Shown piece by piece: positions 35,365-45,256 of a stretch of DNA of 64,000 bases. The notes under the pieces are model-generated. The model did no database searches and was not told where the DNA came from. It worked only from the letters and a program-made list of their open reading frames with translations. Position 1 is the stretch's first letter, and each line of letters starts with the position of its first letter. Both the position numbers and the translations under genes were made by a program. Source of the stretch: Lachnospiraceae bacterium (lineage in GTDB: Bacteria > Bacillota > Clostridia > Lachnospirales > Lachnospiraceae); assembly GCA_902363665.1 (NCBI GenBank), contig CABJAW010000020.1, forward strand, positions 2,484-66,483, read 5' to 3'.

Positions 35365-36505
35365 AAGTTCGCTCCAGATTTAATGGCTGTTTCAGAACCT
35401 TTTCCTGATACTCGGCCAGCTGACAGGAAAGCAGCAGCTGCTGGCAGAGCAAACCATCAGAGAGGTCCAGTTGAATGAGTTCCTGTATTTTTTTCAGTTT
35501 ATTGAGTACGGTATTGCGATGCATGTAGAGCGCATCTGCGGTTCGCTGGATATTTCCGCTGTAAATCAGATTGTGATAAAGAACCTCCATCAGGTTCGTT
35601 TTGTGGCGGTCATCGTATCTTGCAATGTGGATGACAGCCGGATGTGCCAGATAGCAGATATCAGAATGACCGTTTCTGCGGATAAACTCCTTGACGGAAT
35701 TGTCGATCAGAAGGAACATCTGGTATTCTTCGAGTGTGAGAATTCGCTGCTTGGGTCTGCGCAGGTGGAGACCGAGACGGCAGGTCTGCGCGAGCAGTGC
35801 GGCGTTTGTGCGCAGCATGGAGAGATCCCGCGTGGCATTTCCGACACAGAGAAGACAGTGGTGTGTGGCAAGCCAGTTTTCGATTCCGGCCGGAAGCGGA
35901 AAATGAAACAGCTGGCTGTCATAGCGGCGCAGCACGACAACATTTTGCTTCTGGTGTACGATGGAATCAAGAGGGAAGAGCGCCTGCAGCGCAAAAAACA
36001 GTGTGTGGATATCACTGTCCTCCGGATGAAAGAGAAGCAGCTGAACGTAAAATCCGGGAGCAGCATTGTCCGGGAAAAGTGCATTCATGATATCATCAGC
36101 TGCAACCAGCTTTCGGTCGAGAATCTGCTGCCAGACCTCATCCGGCGAAAAAGAGACGGATGGATATCGGATGGGTGATCTGGCACTGATGCGGTTGAAA
36201 AGACGTTCCTGCGGAAGCGTTGATATCATGATGCGGCCGCTGGCAGGCAGTGAAAGCTGTGCAAGCTGAGCTTCGGTAGTTTCTGAGAGCAGAAACAGAG
36301 CTTCGGGGGAAGCAAGCTCCGGTGCATACAGTGCCTGAAAACGAGGGAGCGTTCCAATATACAGCACATTCGCTTCAAAAAATTCCTGATGATCCAGAAA
36401 TTCCAGACGGGAAAAAACGATTTCCTTCAGATCTGGATCGCCTGGATTTTTTTTATAAAAGGAAATACAGTCCTGGAGCTTGTCCAGAAGTATTTTATTT
36501 GTCAT
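35354..36505 (-). CDS. PucR/CdaR-type transcriptional regulator
   Basis: 383 aa from ATG 36505, chosen because GGAGG lies 7 bases upstream; the longer frame extends through the intergenic region. An N-terminal PucR-like sensing region is followed by a C-terminal helix-turn-helix (IQRTADALYMHRNTVLNKLKKI), the HTH_30 type. Regulators of this class respond to small catabolic substrates. The gene is divergent from the glycyl radical enzyme and co-transcribed with its activase. The inverted repeat at 36642-36665 between them is a possible binding site. Confidence 0.8.
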   Translation of the reverse strand: MTNKILLDKLQDCISFYKKNPGDPDLKEIVFSRLEFLDHQEFFEANVLYIGTLPRFQALYAPELASPEALFLLSETTEAQLAQLSLPASGRIMISTLPQERLFNRISARSPIRYPSVSFSPDEVWQQILDRKLVAADDIMNALFPDNAAPGFYVQLLLFHPEDSDIHTLFFALQALFPLDSIVHQKQNVVVLRRYDSQLFHFPLPAGIENWLATHHCLLCVGNATRDLSMLRTNAALLAQTCRLGLHLRRPKQRILTLEEYQMFLLIDNSVKEFIRRNGHSDICYLAHPAVIHIARYDDRHKTNLMEVLYHNLIYSGNIQRTADALYMHRNTVLNKLKKIQELIQLDLSDGLLCQQLLLSCQLAEYQEKVLKQPLNLERTYDK

Positions 36506-36641
36506 ACCATACCTCCGGTGATGTTGCTTTCGCATATAAAAATGTGGATACTGTTGATTATTGATCCGGAAACAGATTTCCCTGTGGATAAGTTTTCTGT
36601 ACGCAGAGAATCTATTTGGTGAGATATCTGAACTCAGTATA

Positions 36642-36665
36642 CTGGATTTTCTGAAAATAATCCAG
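36642..36665 (+). promoter_or_regulatory. CTGGATT-N10-AATCCAG inverted repeat, candidate operator
   Basis: A perfect 7-bp inverted repeat with 10-bp spacer, in the 303-bp region between the PucR-type regulator and the glycyl radical enzyme. It suits a dimeric helix-turn-helix protein. The same region has a weak sigma-54-like GG-N10-GC pair at 36753-36766. Confidence 0.45.
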
Positions 36666-36808
36666 AAAGGGAAAAAAGAATATGCACGTATCACAAATGA
36701 ATCCTGATGGAATGTGCATGCCGTACAGACTTTTGTAAAACGATTGCATTGTGGTGAAAAAGATGCTTAATTGGAGAAAAGTGAAACGGAAGTCAGGAGG
36801 AAAATGAA

Positions 36809-39211
36809 ATGAGAGAACGTGTCAGAAAAATGAAAGAAAGCCTGCGGATCAGCAAATATCCGCTTTGCGTGGAGCAGTTTCGCCTTGCAAATGAGTCACT
36901 GGAGCAGACGGCAGGAGAGCCGATGCTGCTTCGCCGGGCAAAGCTGCATGCGCATGTACTGGATAATATTACCATTTTTATTGAGGAGGACGATCTTCTG
37001 TGCGGATCAGGTGCAAGCAAACCGTTTGGCCTGGAAATGCAGTATGAGTATGGAGTCTGGACAAAGGACGAGGTGGAATCCTTAAAATCAGAGATTTATA
37101 CGATTTCTCCAGAGGATGAGGAAGAGCTGTACCGGCTGAACGAGCGATTTGCCGGAAACAGCCTGAACCACAATCTTGTGGAAACGATGGGGAGGTCGCT
37201 TGGAGAGGATGACAGACTGTGGCCGTTTATGAAATCCGGGCTGGTACTTCCGCCGTGGAAGGACCGCAAAGGCGGATCGGGCGGCGGCTTTGCAATGTCG
37301 GGATATGGACTTGGACCGGGCTTTTCGCTCGTTTGCGTGGATTATGCGAAGATTTTAAAAGGCGGCGCAAAAGCGATTATTGAGGAAGCAAAGGAGTGCC
37401 TGCGCAATCTTCGCTACTACGAAGCAGACAGTATTGAGAAACGAAATTACTGGGAAGGCGTAATTATCGTCTTTGAGGCATGGGTGCGTTTTGCGAACCG
37501 TTATGCGGATCTTGCAGAGAAGATGGCAGCAGACGAGACAAGAGAGACGCGAAAAAAAGAACTGCTTGAGATGGCAGCGATCTGCCGGAGGATGCCGTAT
37601 TATCCGGCGGAAAATTTTCGTGAGGCGCTGCAGTCCTTCTGGTTTACGTTTCTGATGGTCTGCCCGTCGCCGACCTCAACAGCCGGAAGATTTGACCAGT
37701 ATATGTATCCGTATTACGAGAAGGACATCAAGGCTGGGGTACTCACGAGAGACGATGTGCTGGAGCTGCTGGAAATCATGCGCTGCAAGGTCATGAAGAT
37801 CAACCGTGTATCGGGAAAAGCAAACCGTGCCAAAAATGCAGGAATGGCAAAGTGGTACAACTGGACAATCGGCGGACAGAAAGAGGACGGAAGCGATGCG
37901 ACGAACGATCTGTCTTATCTGCTGCTTGATGCGGCACTGGATACGCATCTGCCGCATCATACGGTGACGGTGCGCGTCCATAAGAACACACCGGAAAAAC
38001 TGATGATGAAAGCGCTTGAGGTAGTGAAGTCCGGTCTTGGAATGCCGGCATTTATCGGAGATGAGAGCTATATCCGTTTCTTTATGGAAGATGGTACCGT
38101 GTCGCTGGAGCAGGCGAGAGATTACTGCGCGACAGGTTGTGTGGACGGAAATATTCCGGGACTGACAAGAACACAGGTAGCCTGCTTCTTCATCATTCCG
38201 CATGCGATGGACGTGTGTATGCACAATGGCTGGTGCCGCTATACAAAAGAGATGGTCGGCATCCGGACCGGTGACGTGACAAAGATGGAGAGCTTTGACG
38301 AGTTTAAAGAAGCGGTATTTAAACAGATTCATTTCCTGATGGGAGAAGCGGCCGAGCGTGTCAACGTAGAGCTGATTGCCGAGCGGGAACTGTTTCCGGA
38401 TGTTTTCCGGTCAGCACTAATGAAGGATGGTGTAAAGACCGGAAAGGATATGTTCAACCGGCGGTTTACGTTTGAAAACGCGGGACTGATCGGCGCAGTT
38501 GGCGGAGTAAATACTGGGGATGCACTGATGGCAATCAAAAAGCTTGTGTATGATGAGAAGAAATATACGATGACGGAGCTGCTGACAGCGCTTGACGCTG
38601 ACTGGGAAGGCTATGAGGAGATGCGTAACGACTTTCTGGAAGCGCCGAAATATGGAAACAATATCGATGAAGTCGATTGCCTTGTGGCTGAGGTGTATGA
38701 GAATCACAATCGTGTCTGCCGCAGCTATCCGAGTGCATACGGTGAGACGATCAAGCCGAATGCGATCTCGATCTCCGCACATCAGCCGGGCGGCGCACTG
38801 ACCGGGGCAACTGCGGACGGCAGAAAGGGCGGAGAGATTCTGGCCGATGCATCAATCTCTCCAAGTCATGGAAAGGATTTAAGAGGACCGCTGGCCGTTT
38901 TTCAGAGCGCGATGAAGATCCGTCAGGATTCTTATCAGGGCACACTGTTTAATATGAAATTTCATCCGACCATGCTCAAAACAGAAGAGGACTGCAAAAA
39001 GCTAAGCCAGCTGATCCGGGTTTACCTGACAAATGGCGGCAAGCACATTCAGTTTAATGTGGTAAGCCGGGAGGAAATGCTGGATGCGCAGATCCACCCG
39101 GAGGAGCATGAGGAGCTGACGGTGCGCGTGGCGGGGTACAGCGCATACTTCAACCGCCTGCCGGAATCCATTCAGAATGAAGTGATTGAGCGGACTTCTC
39201 AGGAACTGTAA
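36809..39211 (+). CDS. Glycyl radical enzyme of unassigned specificity
   Basis: 800 aa, the length of PflD-type dehydratases, decarboxylases and lyases. The catalytic thiyl cysteine is Cys444 in DYCATGCVDGN. The glycyl radical site is Gly776 in RVAGYSAYF. In diol, glycerol, choline, isethionate and hydroxyproline enzymes the residue two after the cysteine is Glu; here it is Asp446. That changes or shortens the general base, so no known substrate class is assigned. CAGGAGG lies before ATG. Its activase is divergent across 300 bp, and the peptide-uptake and hydrolase operon downstream suggests an amino-acid- or amide-derived substrate. Confidence 0.9.
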   Translation: MRERVRKMKESLRISKYPLCVEQFRLANESLEQTAGEPMLLRRAKLHAHVLDNITIFIEEDDLLCGSGASKPFGLEMQYEYGVWTKDEVESLKSEIYTISPEDEEELYRLNERFAGNSLNHNLVETMGRSLGEDDRLWPFMKSGLVLPPWKDRKGGSGGGFAMSGYGLGPGFSLVCVDYAKILKGGAKAIIEEAKECLRNLRYYEADSIEKRNYWEGVIIVFEAWVRFANRYADLAEKMAADETRETRKKELLEMAAICRRMPYYPAENFREALQSFWFTFLMVCPSPTSTAGRFDQYMYPYYEKDIKAGVLTRDDVLELLEIMRCKVMKINRVSGKANRAKNAGMAKWYNWTIGGQKEDGSDATNDLSYLLLDAALDTHLPHHTVTVRVHKNTPEKLMMKALEVVKSGLGMPAFIGDESYIRFFMEDGTVSLEQARDYCATGCVDGNIPGLTRTQVACFFIIPHAMDVCMHNGWCRYTKEMVGIRTGDVTKMESFDEFKEAVFKQIHFLMGEAAERVNVELIAERELFPDVFRSALMKDGVKTGKDMFNRRFTFENAGLIGAVGGVNTGDALMAIKKLVYDEKKYTMTELLTALDADWEGYEEMRNDFLEAPKYGNNIDEVDCLVAEVYENHNRVCRSYPSAYGETIKPNAISISAHQPGGALTGATADGRKGGEILADASISPSHGKDLRGPLAVFQSAMKIRQDSYQGTLFNMKFHPTMLKTEEDCKKLSQLIRVYLTNGGKHIQFNVVSREEMLDAQIHPEEHEELTVRVAGYSAYFNRLPESIQNEVIERTSQEL

Positions 39212-39220
39212 AGATACCGG

Positions 39221-41245
39221 TCAGAGCAGGCTGGAATAGTTTTCTGAAATCTGATACTTTTTCATTTTTCGCCACAGTGTGGTGGTACTGATACCAAGTA
39301 AAAGGGCAGCTTCCTGACGGCTGCCTTTACTTTGACGCAGGGCAGAAAGGATACGCTCTTTTTCTGAAAGCGTTTCCGGTGATTTTTGTGATTCAGTGGG
39401 GAGCGCCGAAGAAAAAGCGGCGGAATCATTCAAAACAACTTTTGTCCTCTGATATGTCTGGCTGTGGAACTGATACGCCTGCTGTAGTTGTTCGCGGACG
39501 AAATCAGGAGTTAGCTGGTAGCGGTCTGAGATGATTACAAGCCGTTCGCAGAAGTTGCGTAGCTGCCGTACGTTGCCGGGCCAGGAATATGAAGAGAAAA
39601 TATCTGCACATTGAGGAGATGCCAGTACCGTCTTCTCATATTTTTTGCTGTAAATATCAAGATAATAATTTGCGAGCAGGAACGCGTCCCTTTCCCGCTC
39701 ACGAAGCGCAGGAATATGAATGGTCAGTACGTTGAGACGATAGAGAAGGTCTTCACGGAACTGGCCTTTTTCTACGAGTGCTGTCAGATTTTTATTGCAG
39801 GCTGCGATAACACGGACATTGACCGGAATGACGCGGTCGCTTCCGACACGCATGACCTCCCGCTCTTCAAGCACACGCAGCAGACGGAGCTGACCATTTG
39901 CATCCATCTCTGAAATCTCATCCAGAAAAATCGTGCCCTGATCTGCAATCTCAAACAATCCTTTTTTTCCCTTTTTGGAGGCACCGGTAAATGCGCCGTC
40001 CACGTAACCGAAGAGTTCACTTTCCAGCAGGTTTGGCGGGAGTGCACCGCAGTTGAGTGCAACGAACGGCTGATTGCACCGGCGGCTTGCATTGTGGATG
40101 CTCTGTGCAAAAATTTCCTTTCCGGTGCCTGTCTCACCCATCAGAAGAATATTGGAATCATACTTTGCGAAAAGGTCCGCGTTTTTCTTTACCTGACGGA
40201 TGGAGGCAGATTCACCGATCAGATTCTGGAAGGTATATTTTGCCTTATGTCCTTTGATATAGGATTCAGTTCGCAGCTGCTCTTCCATCTGTTCCAGATG
40301 AGGAAGTGCAGTGAAATGAAAAATGACGGCGGTTACTGTTTTATTCTCTTTAATAGGTGTAATGTTGAAAATACCGTCTGTTTGTGTGTGGAGCAGGAGA
40401 TGGTTATAATACGTAGTTCCATTGGAAAAGGTATCTTCCAGAACATCCGACATTTCAGGGGAAAGCAGCGTTTGTATCCGGCAGCCGGAGAAAGACTTCT
40501 GCTCCGGATGGAGTGTCTGGAAGAGTCCGGCGGCGTTGGCGTTATAAGAAGTAATAATCCCTTTTGAATCAGTCATCCAGATTGCTTCGAAAGAATAGTT
40601 CATCATCTGCTGCAATTCACGGCTGCGGCGACTTGCCTGGCTGCTGATTGTGATCAGGCGGAGAATTTTGCGGAACTCTCCGAGAAGGCCGGCATGCGAG
40701 CAAGCATTCGGATCAAATGCGTGATACATGCCGGCAGCGATTACCTGGTTATGATAACGGTCAGCGCAGACAGCGACTTCAAAGCCATCTGCCTTTAATG
40801 TGTGAAAATAGCTGTCTGGAAGTTCTTCAGCGTCACGGAGAATGTTGTGCAGTTCAATTCCAAAGACCTCACTGAGTACATCAAGGTCAATGGAGAGCGG
40901 TTCTGTTGTGATCAGGGCGACCTTATGCGGATGGGGAATGTGAGTGTCTATAATATTTTTTTTGGTAGAAAGCAGGATATTCAGGGTTTCCCAGTTACTG
41001 AAATTGATGGTGATAATCGGAATAGATGTTTCAGAGGAAAGATGCTCGCTCGAATGGTAGTAGCTTACGATAATGGCATCAACCTGTTCCTGCTGAGCTT
41101 TTTCAAGGTAATCAGAAATAATCTGTTCGTTTGGCCGTTCTGGATTGGTTGGAAAAAATACAAGATTAAAATGAAGCTCTTTTGCAACTGAAAAACATAT
41201 TTCCCGTGGCAATTCATGTGATTCTACAACCATAAGTTTCAGCAT
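39221..41245 (-). CDS. Sigma-54-dependent activator with PrpR-type sensor
   Basis: 674 aa from ATG 41245 (GGAGGG upstream; the longer frame is an artefact). An N-terminal PrpR_N-like ligand domain (1-190) and a PAS domain (about 215-320) precede the AAA+ domain. The AAA+ domain has Walker A GETGTGKE, the sigma-54 contact GAFTGA and Walker B GTIFLDEI. A Fis-type helix-turn-helix ends the protein (SRQEAALLLGISTTTLWRKMKKY). It is divergent from oppB, whose promoter is of sigma-54 type, and is therefore its likely activator. It converges with the glycyl radical enzyme gene, 9 bp apart. Confidence 0.93.
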   Translation of the reverse strand: MLKLMVVESHELPREICFSVAKELHFNLVFFPTNPERPNEQIISDYLEKAQQEQVDAIIVSYYHSSEHLSSETSIPIITINFSNWETLNILLSTKKNIIDTHIPHPHKVALITTEPLSIDLDVLSEVFGIELHNILRDAEELPDSYFHTLKADGFEVAVCADRYHNQVIAAGMYHAFDPNACSHAGLLGEFRKILRLITISSQASRRSRELQQMMNYSFEAIWMTDSKGIITSYNANAAGLFQTLHPEQKSFSGCRIQTLLSPEMSDVLEDTFSNGTTYYNHLLLHTQTDGIFNITPIKENKTVTAVIFHFTALPHLEQMEEQLRTESYIKGHKAKYTFQNLIGESASIRQVKKNADLFAKYDSNILLMGETGTGKEIFAQSIHNASRRCNQPFVALNCGALPPNLLESELFGYVDGAFTGASKKGKKGLFEIADQGTIFLDEISEMDANGQLRLLRVLEEREVMRVGSDRVIPVNVRVIAACNKNLTALVEKGQFREDLLYRLNVLTIHIPALRERERDAFLLANYYLDIYSKKYEKTVLASPQCADIFSSYSWPGNVRQLRNFCERLVIISDRYQLTPDFVREQLQQAYQFHSQTYQRTKVVLNDSAAFSSALPTESQKSPETLSEKERILSALRQSKGSRQEAALLLGISTTTLWRKMKKYQISENYSSLL

Positions 41246-41271
41246 ATGTAAATCCCTCCATGCAGTTTGTA

Positions 41272-41308
41272 TTGCAAAAATAATAGCATATTGAAATGAA
41301 CGTTGCAA
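41272..41308 (+). promoter_or_regulatory. Paired TTGCAA sites, candidate enhancer for the sigma-54 activator
   Basis: TTGCAA palindromes at 41272-41277 and 41303-41308 are 31 bp apart, close to three helical turns. They lie about 100-130 bp upstream of the expected start of the opp operon, the usual distance for enhancer sites. Short palindromes occur by chance in AT-rich DNA, so this is tentative. Confidence 0.3.
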
Positions 41309-41379
41309 GATGAAATGAAAAATGAAAAAAGAAAATGGAAAAAAGAACAGAAAATGCCGTATTTTGGAGAATTTAAAAT

Positions 41380-41396
41380 TGGCACGGAATTTGCTA
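41380..41396 (+). promoter_or_regulatory. Sigma-54 promoter of the opp-rpoN operon
   Basis: TGGCACG (41380-41386), N4, TTGCTA (41391-41396). The -24 GG and -12 GC are separated by exactly 10 bp, and every consensus position of TGGCACG-N4-TTGCW is met. It lies 37 bp before oppB and points into the operon that carries rpoN. Confidence 0.93.
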
Positions 41397-41432
41397 CTAT
41401 ATAAGTAAAGGACAATAAGAGGAGGCAATTCT

Positions 41433-42398
41433 ATGGCAAGGTACATTTTGAAACGGTTGTTATGGATCATTCCGGTTGTACTTGGGGTGACGATCATGGT
41501 ATTCACGATCATGTATCTGACACCGGGGGATCCGGCACGCATGATCCTGGGATCCAATGCAACAGAGGAAAAGGTGGAGGAGCTTCATGAACAGCTTGGA
41601 ATGAACGGAAATTATTTTCAGCGGCTTGGGCGGTATATGAAGCAGGTGTTTATTGATCATGATCTTGGTTCTTCGTATTATACGGGGGTGCGTGTGACCG
41701 ATCAGATCAAAGCGAGACTGCCGTTTACGCTTCGGATTGCAGGAATCAGCATTTTGATAGCAGCCTGTATCGGTATTCCGCTCGGCGTACTTGCGGCGAC
41801 GCATCATTACACCTGGATTGACAATCTGGCAATGTTCGGCTCGCTGTTCTGTGTGTCGATGCCGGGATTCTGGTTTGCATTGATTCTGGTTTCTTTTTTT
41901 GCAATCAAGCTTGGATGGCTGCCGGCCGTGGGAATCCGAAGCTGGACCGGATACATCCTTCCCTGTGTTTCCGGCGCAATCGGTGGAGCGGCCGGACTGG
42001 CAAGGCAGACGCGCTCAAGTATGCTTGAGGTAATCCGCCAGGATTACATCACAACAGCACGTGCAAAAGGACAGACAGAGCGCAAGGTAATTTTTCAGCA
42101 TGCACTGAAAAATGCGATGATTCCGATTATCACAGTGCTTGGCAGTATGTTTGGAAGCTCGCTTGGCGGAGCGCTGATCATCGAAACAATTTTTTCCATC
42201 CCTGGTATGGGAACTTATCTGACGGATGCAATATCAAAGCGGGATTATCCGATTATCCAGGGCGGCGTACTGTTCATTTCGATCTGTTTCTGTCTGATCA
42301 TGCTGATCGTGGATATCATCTATGCATTTGTGGATCCGCGGATCCGATCCCAGTATGCGGGCAAAGGAAAGAAAAAGCAGAAAAAGGAGGTACGGTGA
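41433..42398 (+). CDS. oppB: Peptide/nickel-type ABC permease (OppB/DppB)
   Basis: 321 aa, six membrane spans. The N terminus ILKRLLWIIPVVLGVTIMVF is typical of DppB. The coupling loop is RQDYITTARAKGQTERKVIFQHALKN, and the C-terminal FSIPGMGTYLTDAISKRDYP completes the family pattern. It is the first gene of the sigma-54 operon, with AGAGGAGG before ATG. It overlaps oppC by one base (TGATG). Substrate unknown, probably an oligopeptide or small amide. Confidence 0.92.
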   Translation: MARYILKRLLWIIPVVLGVTIMVFTIMYLTPGDPARMILGSNATEEKVEELHEQLGMNGNYFQRLGRYMKQVFIDHDLGSSYYTGVRVTDQIKARLPFTLRIAGISILIAACIGIPLGVLAATHHYTWIDNLAMFGSLFCVSMPGFWFALILVSFFAIKLGWLPAVGIRSWTGYILPCVSGAIGGAAGLARQTRSSMLEVIRQDYITTARAKGQTERKVIFQHALKNAMIPIITVLGSMFGSSLGGALIIETIFSIPGMGTYLTDAISKRDYPIIQGGVLFISICFCLIMLIVDIIYAFVDPRIRSQYAGKGKKKQKKEVR

Positions 42399-43255
42399 TG
42401 AAAGCCAGAAAAAAGAAATCACATACAAAAGAAATTCTTCACCGTCTGTTTAAAAACAAGCTGGCAGTGGCGGGACTTGTGGTCATTATTTTACTGGTAC
42501 TGGTTGCAATTTTTGCTCCGTTTCTGGCACCGTATGGCTATGAGGTACAGGATCTGACCGCAACCTATCAGTTCCCGAATGGTACACACCTGCTCGGAAC
42601 GGACAATCTCGGACGCGATATTTTAAGCCGTCTGCTCTATGGAACGAGACAGTCGCTGCGCATCGGTGTGTTGTCCGTGGCGATTGCATCGATTTGCGGA
42701 ATCACACTTGGATCGATCGCAGGCTTTTACGGCGGAAAGACCGACAATATTCTGATGCGGATTCTGGATATTTACCAGTCAGTTCCGGCGATGCTGCTTT
42801 CCATCGCGCTGGCAGCGGCACTCGGACCTGGAATCAATAATGCGATTCTTGCGATCGGTATTTCAACGATGGCAGAATACGCCCGTATGATCCGTGCACA
42901 GATCCTGACAATCCGGGAGAGGGAGTATGTGGAGGCGGCGAGAGCGATCAATGCGAGCGATGCACGAATCGTGCTGAAGCATATCATCCCGAATGCGTTT
43001 GCTCCGCTGATCGTATCGATCACGATGAATATCGGAAATTCAATTCTTGCAGCGGCAACCTTGAGCTTTATCGGACTTGGCGCACAACCGCCGCTTCCGG
43101 AGTGGGGTGCGATGTTGAGTGCGGGAAGAAGCTATATGAGAGATTATGGATATCTGGTCATTATACCGGGCATCTGCATCATGATCAGTGTACTTGCATT
43201 TAATCTGCTTGGTGATGGACTTCGCGATGCACTCGATCCGAAGATGAAGAATTAG
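42398..43255 (+). CDS. oppC: Peptide/nickel-type ABC permease (OppC/DppC)
   Basis: 285 aa. The OppC markers GTDNLGRDILSRLLYGTRQSL (about residue 68) and the coupling loop EREYVEAARAINASDARIVLKHI are present, with LGAQPPLPEWGAML near the end. ATG 42398 is taken rather than the GTG one codon earlier. It partners OppB. Confidence 0.92.
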   Translation: MKARKKKSHTKEILHRLFKNKLAVAGLVVIILLVLVAIFAPFLAPYGYEVQDLTATYQFPNGTHLLGTDNLGRDILSRLLYGTRQSLRIGVLSVAIASICGITLGSIAGFYGGKTDNILMRILDIYQSVPAMLLSIALAAALGPGINNAILAIGISTMAEYARMIRAQILTIREREYVEAARAINASDARIVLKHIIPNAFAPLIVSITMNIGNSILAAATLSFIGLGAQPPLPEWGAMLSAGRSYMRDYGYLVIIPGICIMISVLAFNLLGDGLRDALDPKMKN

Positions 43256-43281
43256 TCAGAATCAGATAAAGGAGATACACA

Positions 43282-44265
43282 ATGAGTGGAGAGACAAAAG
43301 AAGAACTGCTTCGCATCCGGGATCTTGTGGTGGAATATGATACCGATGAGGACGTGGTGCAGGCAGTCAATCACATAGATCTGCAGCTTGGGAAGGGCGA
43401 GACACTCGGATTGGTAGGAGAGACCGGAGCCGGTAAAACGACGATTGCAAAGGCGATTCTGCGGATTCTTCCGGATCCGCCATCCAGGGTAAAAGCAGGA
43501 GAGATTTATTTTGAAGGAAAGGATATTCTGAAGCTCAGCGAGGGAAAGATGCGGAAGATCCGCGGAAACAAGATCGCGATGATCTTTCAGGATCCAATGA
43601 CGGCGCTCAATCCGATCGAGACGGTTGGCAGTCAGATCGCGGAGGCAATCGGGCTGCATGAGAAGCTCTCAAAGGCAGAGGTACAGAAGCGGGCCGTTGA
43701 TATGCTTGAGATGGTAGGCATTCCGGGCGAACGTTACGGAGAGTACCCACATCAGTTTTCCGGCGGAATGAAGCAGAGAGTTGTAATCGCGATGGCGCTT
43801 GCATGCAGGCCGGAGCTGCTTTTAGCGGATGAGCCGACGACAGCACTGGATGTGACGATTCAGGCGCAGGTGCTGGATATGATGGAATCACTGAAAGAAA
43901 AGCTGAATACGTCGATGATTCTGATCACGCATGATCTCGGAATCGTGGCCGGCATGTGTGACCGCGTGGCAGTCGTCTATGCAGGCGAGATTGTCGAGCA
44001 GGGCACGACGGAGGAAGTGTTCGATTTTCCGGGACATCCGTATACACTGGGACTTTTCCAGTCGCTGCCGCGGCTTGACAGCACGGAGAAGAGACTGAAA
44101 CCGATCAACGGTCTGATGCCGGATCCGACGAATCTGCCGGAGGGGTGTAAATTTTATGACCGGTGTCCGTATGCCTGCGAAAAATGTAAAGAGAAGGAGG
44201 CGGAAATGCGGGAATACCGACCGGGGCACTTTGTCAGATGTATCCGTCAGGGAGGTGAAAAGTGA
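43282..44265 (+). CDS. oppD: Oligopeptide ABC transporter ATPase (OppD)
   Basis: 327 aa. Walker A is GETGAGKTT, the signature FSGGMKQR and Walker [13 protein letters not shown]. The C-terminal extension has the cysteine set CKFYDRCPYACEKC, typical of OppD/DppD (a 4Fe-4S-like site). AAAGGAG lies before ATG. It overlaps oppF by one base, AGTGATGG. Confidence 0.92.
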   Translation: MSGETKEELLRIRDLVVEYDTDEDVVQAVNHIDLQLGKGETLGLVGETGAGKTTIAKAILRILPDPPSRVKAGEIYFEGKDILKLSEGKMRKIRGNKIAMIFQDPMTALNPIETVGSQIAEAIGLHEKLSKAEVQKRAVDMLEMVGIPGERYGEYPHQFSGGMKQRVVIAMALACRPELLLADEPTTALDVTIQAQVLDMMESLKEKLNTSMILITHDLGIVAGMCDRVAVVYAGEIVEQGTTEEVFDFPGHPYTLGLFQSLPRLDSTEKRLKPINGLMPDPTNLPEGCKFYDRCPYACEKCKEKEAEMREYRPGHFVRCIRQGGEK

Positions 44266-45227
44266 TGGAGCAGGTTTCACTGGAAGTAAAAAATTTGAAA
44301 AAATATTTTAATACACCAAAAGGACTGCTTCATGCAGTCGACAACGTAAATTTTCGAATTTACGAGGGAAAGACGCTTGGCGTAGTTGGAGAATCGGGCT
44401 GCGGAAAATCGACGCTTGGAAGAGTGATTCTTCACCTTCTGGATTCTACGGACGGTCAGATTCTGTTTGAGGGAGAGGATGTTACGCATGTGGACAAAGC
44501 AAAGCTGCGTGCACTCCGGGAAAAAATGCAGATCATTTTTCAGGATCCGTATTCTTCTCTGAATCCGCGCATGAGCGTCAGCGAGATCATCATGGAGCCA
44601 CTGCAGTTAAAGGGCGGAATGTCTCACGCGGAAATGTATGAGAAGACAAAAAAGCTGATGGATACGGTTGGTCTGGCGGCCAGACTGGAAAATGCGTATC
44701 CGCATGAACTGGACGGAGGCAGAAGACAGCGAATTGGAATCGCGCGTGCACTGGCATTAAATCCACGCTTTATCGTCTGTGACGAGCCGGTCTCGGCACT
44801 GGATGTTTCGATTCAGGCGCAGGTGTTGAATCTGATGCTCGATCTGCAGGAGGAGCGAAATCTGACGTATCTGTTCATCACGCATGACTTGTCCGTCGTG
44901 AAGTATTTTTCAGATGATATTATGGTCATGTATCTGGGGCAGGTAGTAGAAAAGGCTCCGTCGAATGAACTGTTTGCGAGACCGTATCATCCATATACAA
45001 AAGCACTGCTGTCTGCGATTCCGGTGCCGGATGTACATGCACCGCGCAACCGCATTCTGCTAAAGGGCGAGATCACTTCGCCGATCAATCCGCAGCCGGG
45101 CTGTCGCTTTGCGGCGCGCTGTCCGTATGCGACACCGGAGTGCAGTAAGGAGCAGGAGCTTCGTGAAATTTTACCGAATCATTACGTTGCCTGCCACAGG
45201 GCAGAGGAACTGATGGATAAAAAGTGA
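44265..45227 (+). CDS. oppF: Oligopeptide ABC transporter ATPase (OppF)
   Basis: 320 aa from ATG 44265. Walker A is GESGCGKST and Walker B FIVCDEPVSALD. The C-terminal cysteine motif is CRFAARCPYATPEC. The signature reads LDGGRRQR in place of LSGGQRQR, so the conserved Ser is Asp; this changes a phosphate contact but may be a subfamily trait. It partners OppD. Confidence 0.9.
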   Translation: MEQVSLEVKNLKKYFNTPKGLLHAVDNVNFRIYEGKTLGVVGESGCGKSTLGRVILHLLDSTDGQILFEGEDVTHVDKAKLRALREKMQIIFQDPYSSLNPRMSVSEIIMEPLQLKGGMSHAEMYEKTKKLMDTVGLAARLENAYPHELDGGRRQRIGIARALALNPRFIVCDEPVSALDVSIQAQVLNLMLDLQEERNLTYLFITHDLSVVKYFSDDIMVMYLGQVVEKAPSNELFARPYHPYTKALLSAIPVPDVHAPRNRILLKGEITSPINPQPGCRFAARCPYATPECSKEQELREILPNHYVACHRAEELMDKK

Positions 45228-45256
45228 AAAAATTAAAATCAAAGGAGGAAGTAACA

